Positions 36,755 to 50,500 are shown, numbered from the stretch's first letter. The stretch: DNA of 64,000 nt from Chiridota heheva (GCA_020152595.1 JAIGNY010000690.1:1042001-1106000); one strand, 5' to 3'. Numbers and translations are program-made. The notes: generated by a model not told the origin, from the letters alone.

Positions 36755-38395
36755 TGGGTTTAACTCGAACCCCAAGCTCTCCAACAAGCAACAAACACAT
36801 CACCAACCTGAAAACCTAAAATGCAACAGCTCCCTCAACATTCTCCGCAGCCTCTTCAACACCACTTGGGGTGCGAACCGCCATGCTCTCCTCAAAATCT
36901 TCAGGCTCACCATTCGTGCCAAGCTTGACTATGGCAATATTGTCTACTGTGTCGCTCACAACTCGTACCTCAACCACATCAACACCATCCAAAATGAAAC
37001 CCTCCTCGAGCTTTGTCTAGCTGCCTACAGATCTCCCTAATCACCAGCCTTCATGTTGAAGCCAAGGAACCCCCCTTTCTACTTAGATGTAGAAAGCTTA
37101 GCCTCCTCTCCTATGCTTTTTTCCTCACCAACACCCAGAACCCTGTTTACCTCATTAGGTACCCCAATTTCTCCACCCCCTTTGATAGGACTAAAACCCT
37201 ATCCCCTCCCTAGCTTATGCATTAAATCAGACCTCTTCCAACTCGGCATTAACCCCGCCACTATTGGCACCTTCTCCCGGCCCACTTTTTTCCTCCTTGG
37301 GCCACCCCCCTCCCTTCTATCCACCTGGGCCTCTCCACTCATCACAAAACCCAAACCCACCCTAACCTCTTCATCAATCTCCACAACCAAATCAAAGACC
37401 AACTCTCAAATTACACCGCCATCAATACTGATGGCTCCAAGGAAGGCAAAAAGACAGCTGCTGCTGCCGTCATTCAAGATATCACCCTCAGTAGCAGACT
37501 TCCCAACTAAACTCGTCCATCTTTTCAGCCAAGGCAAAGGCCATTCTCCTCACCCTCAACTCTCCGCTCAACCACTTTGCCATTTTCTCCGACTCAAAGG
37601 CTGTTCTTACTTCTTTACTCAACCTTAAATGGGATAACTTTACATCCCACCTCCTCCGGAAACTCTTTTTGCCCACCCTCTGCAGGAAAAGTGTTCTTTT
37701 CTTCTGGATACCCAGCCATGCTGGCATCCCTTGCAATTACAGGGCTGATGCAGCCGCTGAGCTTGCCCTCAACCTCCCCCCTATCTCTTTTCCCAAAACC
37801 CTCTCTGACATCAAACCGCTTGTCGCTTCCCTTGTTCGTGACCACTGGCAAACCTCATGGAACTCCCAAATTGATAACTAATTCCACGTCATCCAGCCCA
37901 CCATTCCGATCAAACCCACCATCAACAACCTCTCTCGTATCGACAACGTTCATATTACCCGTCTTGGAATAGGTTACACCCACCTCCTTATTGGCTCACA
38001 ACCCCTCTGCAACAATTGCCATTGCACCCTCACAGTCCATCACGTTCTCCTTGCTTGCCCCCTGTACAACCTTCCAAGAGCTTCCCTCGCTCCCCACAAC
38101 TCAATTGCTCAATTCTTTCAGGAAAATCTTCCAGATAAAATTATCTCCTTCCTTCATCATGCTTCCCTCTACAACCATATTTAATTCTCCTCTCTTACCC
38201 CCCTTTCTCCTCATTGTTTTTGTTTCAACCATGCACCTCTTTCTCGATCACAGCTTTCTGACTTTCTGTTTTTGAATTTCTCTCATTCTCCCCCTGTTTC
38301 CTTTCCTTCCTACCTCTAAAATGATCTGACCTCTCAGGCACAATATGACCTTTGTTGTCATGGTGCTGTTAAGCCCTCATCAAACAATCAAATCT
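36755..38395 (+). mobile_element. 5'-truncated LINE (family RH) with RNase H domain, frameshifted
   Basis: Pieced across frames it shows the end of a reverse transcriptase (ILRSLFNTTWGANRHALLKI, RAKLDYGNIVY). A ribonuclease H domain follows (AINTDGSK, then FSDSKAVLTSLL, then WIPSHAGIPCNYRADAAAEL). A C-terminal knuckle CNNCHCTLTVHHVLLACPLY and SLYNHI-stop come next. The tail ends CATCAAACAATCAAA. The APE/RT/RNase H layout suits the I/Jockey-like groups. Several stops and frameshifts: dead. Confidence 0.88.
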
Positions 38396-39170
38396 GGGAT
38401 TTCATCATGTGACTCTTAATTCGACCAAAAGCCACTTTGCAGGTCAGAGCGTCGTTGCGTTTCACGCATTTTTACACAGCTTCACACAGCTCAAGTCACA
38501 CACTGCATGCTAACCTATACCAGTTCAGCAAATTTGACTGATTGCAGTTATTCATTTGCTTCCTATTTTACTTCATAGTTTCTTTTTTAAGTTTATTATA
38601 TTCACTGGGAATACGAAGAGTAACTTTTACGTGAACACCATCTGATTGTAAAGCCTTCATAGGGCCTACCTAATACAAAGTGCTCCCTGCAAATTCTAGT
38701 GTGAACCATAGATTGAAAGCCATCACATCGTACAGTACAAACAATTATCGATCAGGATTAGATGGAAATCAAGAACAATTTTTTTCATTTCCCGGCACAT
38801 GTCTATTAGTGCAACCAATGGCACAGGAAGATTCCGGCTTCATTATTTTACAAAAATAATTTTATTTAACTACATGCAAACGTATGTAAATCTAAGTGTA
38901 CAGCAGATGACAGTGTTCCTATCCTACAAAATGGCGATGTAAACAATCATATGACCTTATGACGTCAAGTGAAACACCCTCATATCATTTTTATGAAATT
39001 TTAAGAATACATGTCAACTGGTTAAATGCGTTGTTATTTGAATAAGGAATAAAATGGAGCACCAAATTCAACTGAAAGTTAATTAAAGTAAAATAAAAGT
39101 TATCAATAATTGAAAATTCAAGCAATTATTCAAGTCTTCATGCCCCAAATCACAGCAACCTAAATTCTCT
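38396..39170. other. No gene recognised
   Basis: Intergenic, without long repeats or coding signal that I can see. Confidence 0.4.
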
Positions 39171-39171
39171 A

Positions 39172-40335
39172 GACTTAATAATAATACCTAAATCTATATA
39201 GCGCTAATTTTGTAAAACATTCAAAAGCGCTTTACATACAAGGAAATTAAGATACAAAAACAAAAATAAGAATGCAGAAATGACAACATAAATAGAAATA
39301 CAATGGATCAAGCTGCACATTGGATTAAAGTCTTTTTAAAGAAAAAAGTTTTAAGCTTAGTTTTGAAGGAGGTCAGGGATACATTATCAAAACATTTGAG
39401 TTCAGTTGGGAGAAAATTCCACAACCAAGGACCTTTATAAGCAAAGGCCCTTTCGCCAAGAGTGTTATGCTTAATACAGGGAACAAATAGGGACTTGAAA
39501 CGAAAGTCATAGCGGGATGGTTTTTCAACTACCATTTCACATAAATATTTTGGAGCAAGGCCTTTATACACTTGAAAACTTGTAAAATAATTTTATAATC
39601 AATTCTATGTTAGACTGGTAACCAGTGAAGGGACTTCAAAACTGCATTATTGTGAGAAAATTTTGGTAGTCTGAAAATCAAGCAAGCAGCACCATTAAGT
39701 ATTCTTTGAATTCTGTAAAGTTGATAATCAGGTAGTCCAACAAGAAGTGAATTACAATAATCAATGTGACTTATAACAAAAGCATTAATAAGGGTTTTCA
39801 TGGAATCTACATCAAGATATTTGGCAATCTGACGAATGTTATAAAGACCATGATAAGCTTTGGAACAAACTTTCCCAATATTAATATTAATAGACATGTG
39901 ATTGTCTAAATAAACACCCAAATTTTGTACACTTAACAGATGGTTTTATTTCAGCATCACCAACTTTGATGGATGGGACTTCAGCTTTAGCTAATTGCTG
40001 ACGAGTGCCAATTAGAAGAAATTTAGTCTTGAAGTCATTGATCATGAGATTATTCTTAACCATCCAAGACCTTATTTCAGCAATAAGAGATTGCATTGCC
40101 CTGACTGCCTCTTTCTCTGAGATAGAGCCGGCAGTGAATGGGCAGTAAAGCTGAGTATCATCAGCATAGCTATAGGCTTGTGGGATATGCTTTGACACAA
40201 TCCTGAAGAGTTGAGAAACATAACACAAGAATAATATGGGACCCAAGCAGCTGCCTTGAGGTACCCCACAGATTTAGGCCAGGTGTGTGTACAAAATGTG
40301 CTTTCACACGTTGATGCAAAAATCAACAGACTATT
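39172..40335 (-). mobile_element. 5'-truncated CR1/L2-type LINE, degenerate
   Basis: Minus strand, transcript order: GPILFLCYVSQLF, AYSYADDTQLY (the catalytic YADD box), WMVKNNLMINDFKTKFLLIG, then in another frame LINAFVISHIDYCNSLLVGL and LKSLHWLPV, then GPWLWNFLPTEL and FKTKLKTFFFKK. The 3' end has AAGCGCTTTTGAATG and TAGCGCTATATAG. At least two frameshifts. Confidence 0.88.
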
Positions 40336-40344
40336 AAAACCATA

Positions 40345-40505
40345 CAGTTTGTGCTACAATGTGGCCCTCTGCTACAATGTGGCCCTCTGCTACAATGTGG
40401 CCCTCTGCTACAATGTGGCCCTCTGCTACAATGTGGCCCTCTGCTACAATGTGGCCCTCTGCTACAATGTGGCCCTCTGCTACAATGTAGCCCTCTCCCA
40501 CAATC
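40345..40505. repeat. 18-bp minisatellite (9 copies)
   Basis: CTGCTACAATGTGGCCCT repeated at the 5' border of the LINE fragment. Open in all forward frames because 18 is a multiple of three. Confidence 0.95.
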
Positions 40506-42084
40506 TAAACCAATGAAGACGCAACCATACCATATTTTCCGTATTTGCTAATAATTTAAATATTTTAATTTTTTAATAGAAATGGCATAATAACAATACA
40601 ATAATGAAACAAAGTAACTGTTAAGTCTGAAAATCTGTCTGCAACTGCAATGGCTTGAAAATTCTTAATAGCTGAGAGAAAAGTATGTTTGTTTGTTGAG
40701 GATAGCAGCACTGTGACAGTCGGTCAAATTGCCAAGAGGGTATCAGAGAATCATGGTGCTAGAAGAACACGATAACTAACTCATTATTTCTTCATATGCA
40801 CCAAACAAAAGGAGAAAAGCAATTTTGTAGACAAAAAGGATGAAAACTTGAGGTAATAATATGATGAACACAAGGATGAAATACATAGATAACTTTTATT
40901 TTAAGTTCAAAGAGTGAACTAGCAGTTCAAAGTTACAGTGCCAGGCCACTAGCGGGCCAAACTACCCACCAGGGCCATAATTCTCCTTCACAAAGTGGGG
41001 GAAATGGGGCCATAGTTTTCTTCCTCGATAGGCAGGACAGTGTTTTTGAAAACCGTATGTATTTAAACAAAATTATGTCATAAACTGGGGGGGACAAGTA
41101 CCACCCCCCCCTCCCCAGCCAAACCCTTGAGCAGATGCAGCGATTGTCCAATGGATCATCAATCCAGTCGGCAACAAATTTCATGGGGCAAAAGATCCTT
41201 GTTTGGTTTCTAATTGTTGAATGGCACCTCAACAAGGAAAGTCATGTGTCCTAGAAGGGTTACAGAAAAAAATGTTTAACGGAGGGAGGTCGAGATTAAT
41301 CAAAAATTTGTGAACATTAAAAAAAGAAAAAAAGATTTAGGGTTTCACAAATAAAATGCTTCACCATCATAATATAAAATGGGATTTCTGCTCCTACACA
41401 GCTATCAGATTATCATGAATGTCATCATGTGATACAAGTGTAGAATAAATCAGGTCTTTTTTAGCTGTATCTATGTTGACTGTAATGGAGAAGTACCCCC
41501 TCATAGACTGAAATCTAAAATATAATTTATCACATGTAATGTAAGTTAATCAAATATCTGCCATTTATAGTATGAAACTTTGAAGAGGATTTTTGCCAAC
41601 AAAAACATCCTCCAAAGTCATTCTTGCTACCAAAAAATGTGACTGTTGAGAAAACTTTTTAGAGTCAAGAGGTCTGGTTGACTAATAACTGGCACCTGGA
41701 CTCTAGGGTAGGCAGCCAGAGCCTCACCCTGGCATAACAGGCTCAAGCCTTTGTTCACCAGGGGTTTGGAACCTCAATAGCCTCAATGTTACACCAATTA
41801 TACCATCTTAAATTGAACAATTGTGCATTCTGTATGATCAAATCAGAACTTGATTTTAAAGAATGCACAAAAGGTTTCTAAGAAGGTCACTGAAACTTTC
41901 TTCAAACTTTTTTTTTATTAGTTTTACATCTATAATAATATGATGTCATGGTAATATGCCAATTAAATCAATATTTTTTTCATTAAAATTTCAAAATGAA
42001 TTTCTTGCTTTGAATATTATTTCATTTTGTGACAATTACTTTAAAAAGGATGTTGAAAAACAAGGGAGCCAACATTTTAGTATG
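40506..42084. other. No gene recognised
   Basis: Non-coding and AT-rich, apart from a GC-richer part at 40940-41130 with homopolymer C and G runs. No element was recognised. Confidence 0.4.
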
Positions 42085-43078
42085 GCAGGCAAGATCTAAC
42101 ACCAGATCCCTGGAACTATCCCAGTTTTCACCCAGCAGAAAGTGGAATAGTGGCACTTAGCAAACTTGAACTATGTACAACAAGCATAAAGTCTTGGATG
42201 ACGAACAACATGCTCAAACTTAACGAGTGCAAGACAGAAGCTATGCTTGTAGGACCAAAGTCCAGACTGCTCAACACAGACATCAGTCATATCTCGGTTT
42301 GTCTCACCTCAATCCCATTCTCTAAATCAGTGAAAAATCTGGGTGTTTTTCTTCAACCGGAACTGACCATGGAGAAGCATATCACAGAGCTTTGCAGGAT
42401 CTGCAACTACCACTTGCACAATATTGGCAGCATCAGACACCTTCTGACTCAAGAGACGGCTTCAGCATTGGCAAGGTCATTAATCCTGTCACGCCTTGAT
42501 TATTGCAACAGTCTGCTTGTGGGTGCGTCACATGAGAACATCAAACGATTGCAGAGGATACAAAACAAAGCTGCACGTATTGTCACTAAAACATCAAAAC
42601 GTGACAGTATTACAGCGGCGTTAAAGCTTTTGCACTGGCTACCAGTTGAAGCTAGAATCGAGTATAAAATATTGTGTTTAGCCTACCAGTGTATAGACGG
42701 ATCAGCACCAGAATACCTCTGTGAGCTTCTGTCCATCTATCAGCCAAAAAGGTGTCTCAGGTCTAGTGACAAGCAATTGCTGGATATACCAAAGTGGAGA
42801 CTAAAATCTTTGGGTACAGGTCTTTCACAGTGGCAGCCGCCAGAAAATGGAATGATATTCGAAATCCATGAAAGACATTAAATTTTTGAATACGTTTAAA
42901 TCTCAGCTCAAAACATATTTGTTTAAGAAGTATTTTTGATTTTTATTATAATTTAATTTATTCATTTATTTACATTAACCTATCATTTGTATTGTATAAG
43001 CGCTTTGAGCATACTCCACAGTGTGGATTAAGCGCTATATAAATGTTCCTATTATTTATTATTTATTAAGTAAATGTA
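42085..43078 (+). mobile_element. 5'-truncated CR1-like LINE with a long open RT remnant
   Basis: 42150-42881 is open for 243 codons: KSWMTNNMLKLNECKTEAML, LSRLDYCNSLLVGASHENIK, ALKLLHWLPVEARIEYKILC. It frameshifts near 42830, then FLNTFKSQLKTYLFKKYF in another frame. The 3' end is GCGCTTTGAGCAT...AGCGCTATATAAATG with ATTT repeats. The YADD box is missing (truncated). Confidence 0.9.
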
Positions 43079-43319
43079 CATACTTCACCATTTTGGTACA
43101 TTTCAACACTTCAACATTATGGTACATTTCAACTTGTAGCAGTAAATATCTCCATTTATTTCATTTTTAAGAGAATTCAAAACTTAATTGTCCTTCCATT
43201 GAAATTTTCTTCTATCCATCAAAACTAACAAACAAATCATAGAAAAACATCAAAACCTGTAAGTCTAGAGCACTCTATACCGGCTAAATAAGATCAAACG
43301 AAAATATTTGTGTAATAAA

Positions 43320-44100
43320 GTCTGCCGATGATACTGCTATTTCATGTAAAATTGGAAATGTAAATGAGGATCAAGTGGAGTACCAGTCATTTGTTGATGA
43401 GTCTGTGTCAAAATGTGATGAAAAGAAGTTGTTGCTGAACCCAAAGAAAATGTGCTTTGTAAACAAAAACGTTAAACATACAGGGCTTTTGAAATCAAAA
43501 TCAGACAACATATTCATTCAAGGTTCAGAGGTTGCAAAATGTGTAAAAACTGATTATCTTGGTGTATGTATTGATGATAAACTGACTTTTTCCCATCATG
43601 TGTCCAAAATTTAAAGTAAAGTTTACTATATTGTTTCGAATTTATCATACATTTTATCTTTTTGTAGTTTTAATGCTAGAATTAATCTTTTTAAATCAGT
43701 TAGTTTATCACAGGTTTTTTATGCTGTACCCGTTTGGTATCATTTAATCTTACAGAAAGACCAAGACAAAATCAGGAAATTTTTTAAGTATACTTCAAAG
43801 ATTCTTAACCTACATTATCCCATGCTTATTAAAATTTTAAATGACAGGGCAAAATTGGAATTCATTGCAATGGCAACAAAAATCAACAAAGAACAAAACC
43901 ATCCTTTACACAATACATTACAAAGTCATCTAGCACATTCAAAAAGAAACCTTCGAAACCCTAACATATTGCCAAAATATAGAATGAACGTCTACAAAAA
44001 TTTATTCATTTACCGTGCGGCAATTTACTTACAGACAGGAGAGTTAGAATTACTGTTTAAAACCTTTTATCTTTAAATTTTCTCCTTATTTATTTATTTA
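43320..44100 (+). mobile_element. Non-LTR retrotransposon fragment (different family)
   Basis: It reads SADDTAISCKIGNVN (RT active-site region), DYLGVCIDDKLTFSHHVSKI-stop, then SKVYYIVSNLSY, SLSQVFYAVPVWYHLILQ and NILPKYRMNVYKNLFIYRAA. One stop at 43612 interrupts it. It differs in sequence from the CR1-like copies nearby. It ends ~230 bp past the WHAMM/JMY-like stop codon. Confidence 0.8.
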
Positions 44101-44329
44101 TATTCTATTATTTTCTGCTGTGGAATATATAATAATAATGGAATTTAAATAAAGTGACTAAAATGTTGTTATCGTTACAGTCAATGAGGAAATGGTGACT
44201 TATAGGTGACTCAGGTCAATACATGTTCGCTTCACTCAGTGATCGAGTTCAGCATTTTTCATTACCTCTAAATCTATGGTTCCTTTTCATTTTGCTATCA
44301 CATCAGACAGACATGTCTACACTTGAAGA

Positions 44330-44544
44330 TCAATCCGCATTCTTCCACTGATCCGCATCGTTGTCCTCCTCATCAGACACCTCGTCAAAAGCGACCTGCT
44401 TCCTCACTTTACTGATGATACTGAAGAGTTCCGAGTTCTCCCAATGAGTTGAGTTTAATCTGTCTTCTTCTTGTTTGACGTGGGTCTTCTTGAGATGGAC
44501 CCCTTCTCTGATCAGCTTGAGGGCGTCCATCATTGGGTCCTCAT
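44330..44544 (-). CDS. WHAMM/JMY: WHAMM/JMY-like terminal exon (WH2-connector-acidic)
   Basis: Acceptor TCTGTTTAAAG, then 70 codons and TGA. The WH2 motif is MMDALKLIREGVHLKKTHVK (actin-binding helix plus LKKT). A connector helix follows, LFSIISKVRKQVAF, and then the acidic tail DEVSDEEDNDADQWKNAD with Trp near the end, the Arp2/3-binding signature. On the minus strand AATAAA motifs at about 44088-44101 are a possible polyadenylation site, within or next to an old LINE tail. Confidence 0.93.
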
Positions 44545-47500
44545 CTTTAAACAGAATGTCATAAGTATGTTAGGTAAGATACCTTTATTATGTTAGTGCA
44601 CAGTCAAAACATAAGCGCCCGTGGTGCTTATGAAAATAGAAATGCATCACTTTTTAGCCCTGAACTTCAGTGTTATTGGAACTGCATTGTGTGATCTGGT
44701 TTCCCTGACAACCACCACTAAAACATAGTGAGCATCAGAGACAAAATAAGCAAATAATGTAACAAAAGTTATTTGAAGTCTTCAGATTAATCAGATGAAT
44801 TTTTTCAAAACTTACCATGTTCTGTGAGCAGGGTAGTTTCATTGTTACCTTACACACTATTCTGATAAGCTTTGTCTTCCTAACCTTAAGATTAACTATA
44901 TCCCAATTAACTATATCCCAAGATGATGTTCGTTTCTAAGGTCCAAAGATGTGGAACTCTTTCCCTTCAAATATTAAGATCCCTATTTTGAAGTCCTCAT
45001 CACAAAACATTTAAACCCTTCATAATTTCAAATTATATTTCATATCACATGCATTATTTTCAATTGTATTTGCTCGTTAACAAGTTATAACTATTATTAC
45101 TAATGTTGTTATGATTATTATTGTCTTTAACAAATATATATTTTCCCAGGTTTGTTAAAGACCATCCATTTGTTTATGTGCCTATTTCATCCTATTATGT
45201 GTCTACTTTTTTCTATTTGTTGTTTTGTGACTTAATTGTTTCGTTTTATTTTTTTATTGGTACTACAATATTTGTAAAGGGAGCACATGTCTGAAAGCTA
45301 ACTTCATAGCTTCTTGTGTGCTTGCCAAAGTCTCTCTTCTCTTCTTATATGGATCCATGGTATATACTTATCTTTGTTTTCTTAATGTTACCATAAGAAG
45401 ACTTAAATGTTTGTGGAATTGATCAATGCATCATCACATGTTGACTTAAGTTTATTATATGTCAAAGTAGTTGTTTGTTTGTTTTGATGAGGGCTTAACG
45501 GCACCACGACAACGAGGGTCAAATTGTGCCTGAGAGGTTAGATCATTCTAGAGGTAGGAAGGAAGGAAGACAGGGGGAGATTGAGAGAAATACGAGAAGT
45601 AAAAGTCAGAAAGCTGGGATTATGAGAGGAGGTAAATGGGTGAAAAAAAACAAAGTAGAGAGAGGGATGTGGGAGAAGAGCACTAAATATGGTTGTAGAG
45701 GGAAGCATGATGAAGGAGATAATTTCATCTGGAGAATTGAGTTGTGGGGAGTGAGGGAAGCTCTGGGAAGGTTGTTTAGGGGGCAAGCAAGGAGAACGTG
45801 ATGGACTGTAAGGGTGCAATGGCAATTGTTGCGGAGGTGTTGGGGGAGCCAATAAGGAGGTGGGAGTGAGTGAGGTGGGTGTGACCTATTCCAAGATGGG
45901 CAATATGAATCTTGTTGACATGAGAGAGGTTGTGGATGATGGATTTGATCTGAATGGTGGGCTGGATGACGTGGAGTTTCTTATCAATTTGGGAGTCCCA
46001 TGAGGTTTGTCAGCGGTCACGAACAAGGGAAGCGATAAGCGGTTTGATGGCAGAAAGGGTTTTGGGAAATGGGGTAGGGGGAGGTTGAAGGCAAGCTAAA
46101 GTAGTTGTAAAGTTGGGTATATTTACAGGACCACAGGTCAAAATGTTTTGTTTCTACTTGAATTTTGCATTTAACCAGATTGAGAGATGATCTAAAATTT
46201 GATTTGAGTGATTTCCTCCTGTGAATAGGTTATTGTCAAAACCTGGTTGAACTGTTTTGACAAGCTCACAAAGTTTGTAAACTCTATCCCTGTAAGATCT
46301 GATTGAATGGTTTGCTTTCGTTCGTTCGTTCCTTCATCTTATTTATTTATTCATTTATCACTTAACAAAATATTAACATACAGTTTAATATCAATATAAA
46401 TGTAAAAGTTGCAACAATAATACTTTACGAAGATGAAAACAATATATATATACACACATAAATATATATATAAATATATATATACATATATACATACATA
46501 TACACACATACATATATCCATACATACATATATACACATATGTACATATAAACATAATTACATAATCAGTATAAATGGAGTGAATGGTGAACTGGGGGAA
46601 GGGTTAAACTTTTGCTAGTCAGTTCACCATCAAAGAAAAAACATACAGCACAAGGCCATAAGCAGCACACACCCTCCTTTCCTAGCAATCCACCATTCAC
46701 ATCCGACGCACCTTGCACTATCTACCTGACCCCACTCTTACCTATCCCTCAACCTTCCCATAATAACGTTTTGAGAATTCGGAACTCAAATTAAATTAGC
46801 TAGACTCAATCAGCCGTTTTTGCAGAGGCACAAAGTCTGAGATTTTGGGAGTGATCCCCGTGCTGTGGGGTGCAATTTGGGCTGATTACACCCAGAAATA
46901 TCAATTTTTCACGAATTTTTTTTCCCTGAGGGACAGAGGGTTATTAGACTGTTATCTGCCCACTCATACAATTGTACAAGAAAAAACAAAACAAAAGCAG
47001 AAAGGAAAAGAAAAAATTATGAAAGAGAATGGAAGAGAATCAATCAGTTGTAAAAGAACAAGAATAATATAAATTATGGAACAAGAATAATATTAGTTAC
47101 GGAACATTGAAAAACATACTTTTTGCTGGCTTGTCCTTTGTGTGGTCTCTCTTAACTAGGGTTTTCCTCGCATTTATGATGTCCATAGGGTTGAAGCCTG
47201 CCGTTGGTGCCGGGGCCTTTGGTGCTGGGGCCTTTAAGTCTGCTTTCTTTGGAATGAAAAGCCTTGGCAGCCCTGGTGGTGGGGGAGGTCCTAGTGGTGG
47301 GGGAGGACCAGGTGGAGGTGGAGGAGGTGGTGGCGGTGGGGTGGTGGAGCAGCTAATGGTGGAGGAGGGGGAGGGGTCGGCGGAGCATCCCCTTGTCCTG
47401 TCTGAGGTTGTGGTGCTTTTACTAAAACGAAAAAATATATAAATTAAACATTTGATTGAAAAATCGGAAAATATTCTTTCACAAAAAATAACGGGTGTCA

Positions 47501-50500
47501 GACTTAAATGTGACATCATAGATTCACATCCTGCAAAATCTGTGTATATTTTTGTTGTTTTCAAAATTTATGACTCAATACCACTGGGTATGTGAGAAGG
47601 TTAGAAAAACAGTCAAGTGATGTAACTCAGATCTACTATTTAAGAAGAAACTAAAGGAAGTGTTTTAACCAGGAAAACCTGAGTTAATAACCTGATTAAT
47701 TTTCATAAAAATAATGGATAAAAGGTGATTTTGTCTATACCTTCTACACCAGTCATAAATAACTAAACAAACTTTATATCCCGTGTCCAAATATCAACAT
47801 TTTTTCTTTACTATGCTGTTTTGATCTTCTTCTCCACTAAAACTCTTTAAGACTTATGACTTCTAGACCTGCTTTACCTGATGAAGATGTTGCTGGTCTG
47901 GATGTTGATGAGGACCTTGACCGGGGTTTGGTACTTTTCTTGGCTGAAGTCTTACTTCCTGCTTTCTTAACTGGAGGTTGATACTTCTGTGGTTGAATTG
48001 TTTTGGGGCTCGGATATTTCTATGAAAGCAAAACAAAAGCAGAATGTAAAGCAAGATGATATTGAATTGAGACAAGACTTTAAGAATTGACTTCAAGAAT
48101 CTTCACACTAGAAATAATCAATTTTTGCCAAAAATCCACGTAATCATTTAGAACACTATTTACTACAACTTTTTGAACAACTTTTTATGACAACACAGAC
48201 ACCTGTGTTAACAATGATTATGAAATTCTTTTGAGTATTTGCATTGTCATAACCCGTGCATTAAATCCTGGTAATGCACAACCTTGAGTAATTGGCTTAG
48301 TCCATTTTTACAATGGGTGAATATCTTAACCCTTACTCTACCACGCGGCGATATTATTACTGTTTTTGGGTGCCCCATCTTTGACCCCGCCTCCCAAGCG
48401 CATTTTCAAAAAAAAGCTGGTAGAGTAAGGGTTAATCAACCAGCGACAAGTGTGCCAACTTGGAAATATATGCAGCATGATCCCAATGGGTGACTGAAGT
48501 GGGCGACTGAAGCAGAACGAGCCCGACTCTGCTGCTTAAAAGACAATAATCAGCCCTTGATTAACTCTTACTCTACCACGTGGCAATATTATCACCCTTT
48601 GTGTGCCCCATCTTTGACTTTTCAAAACAGTGCAGGTAGAGTAAAGGTTAATAGAGCAAAAAAAAAGGTATGTACAATTTCTCGTTTTTCATTCTTTTTA
48701 GTTGTTTTTCTATGTATTTTAAACAATCTAACACAGAATTTTAATAAAAAGATATTTTGGCATTGTGTTTATTTACACATTTAATGCTCTGTTCAAAGGA
48801 CTTTACACTCGCAAATGGCCCTCCTATAGTCAAAGTTAAGTCCACGTGAGCCAAATTCCTTTGGCCCAGCGCATTGAACAGTATTTTTCTAATGCTACTG
48901 TTAAAACCAAGTTAAATTCTAAAGCAAAGGTATTAATGAATACTATATATATTTTGACAACTGAGATATTAAACCATGTCGTCAGTCATCCTTGCACTAA
49001 TTTGACAATACCAAACGTCTTCGCTTGATTGGCTACTAAATGGGCTGTCAAATTCCTAAGCACATGTCGGAAGGTGATCAACCATGCACATCATGTGACT
49101 GACAACAATTACACAAAGTACTATTAAGGAAATTTCATAGCTTTTCGCCGCTTTGTTCTAAAGGTTGATGGGTGCATAGAATCGGGTACTGTGTTGTACT
49201 CTAAGAGAGAACACTTTGTTTTATACATGTGTATTAATTTTCAAATTTCTATACTCATGCAGTATACTATTTCAACCAAATTAAAGAAAACACAAAACAC
49301 ATCCAGCAAAATGTATTAGCAATTAAGAATTTTCCTATGTATTTTGATCTCAAGGGGCTAGGTCACAAACATAAAACCATCAATCTTACCAGCTGGTAAC
49401 TCCTGAGTCTCTCCATTGTTTTCCTGCGTTCCTCCTCTAGGTGGGCTTTCTTGCGTTCCTCTTCAGCAGCTTTCTCATCTCTTCTCTGTTTTTCGTGAAA
49501 GAAAAGATGCAGAATATAAGATCGAGCTTTACAAATTGAGCTTAACAAGATCAAGCTTTAAAAGATCGAGATTAGTCATGATTAGCTGTTTTGTACCACA
49601 TGAGTATTAACTTGGCACGTCGTTTTTTCACTAAACCACTAAGATAACTACAAAATTAAAATAAACCACTAACTTAACTACAGAAATAAATTAAACCACT
49701 AAGATAACTACAAAATTAAAATAAACCACTAACTTAACTACAGAAATAAACTAAACCACTAAGATAACTACAAAATTAAAATAAACCACTTACGTAACTA
49801 CAGAAATAAACTAAACCACTAATGTAACTACAAAAATAAAATAAACCACTAAAGTAACTACAGAAATAAAATAAACCACTAATGTAACTACAAAAATAAA
49901 ATAAACCACTAAAGTAACTACAGAAATAAAGTCTGTTCAGCTTTCTTTCTTGATAATATACCGTACAATCTGGGTAAAAAGGGTGATGCTAACACCTGTT
50001 GAAATAGTTTGTTTCTTTCTTTGTTTAATGAGGGCTTAATGGCACCACAACAACGAGGGTCAAATTGTGCCCAGAGGTTAGATCATTCTAGAGGTAGGAA
50101 GGAAAGAAAACAGGGGGAGAATGAGAGAAATACAAGAACTAAAATGTTGAAATAGTGAAATATAACTACATGCATAATTAATTTGTCAAGCAAAAACCTT
50201 TTGTTCAATATTGCAGCATGTGTACAGTGGTCAAAGTATTTAACTGCACAGCTGAAAAATTAAAGTAAACCTAAACTTGCATTTAAAAAACATGTTGTCA
50301 TTAAAACATAAGATAAAGAGAAATATTAAAACAGCTGGCGGCCTAAAAATGAGGGGGTACTTTTCTTGAGCCTCAAGAATATTCCAACACATTTTTCATG
50401 CATGTAATGGGAATCTAAAATTTGGTATATGAATGTTGAAATCAACCATAATTATTTCTTATTGGAATTCAAATAATTTTTCAACGATACAAGTATCAAA

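Noticed and set aside
39887-40246. YADD-containing ORF as an active reverse transcriptase gene
   Set aside because: 5' truncated and frameshifted on both sides; a dead LINE copy.
47107-47442. Plus-strand Gly-rich ORF
   Set aside because: It is the complement of the polyproline exon of the minus-strand gene.
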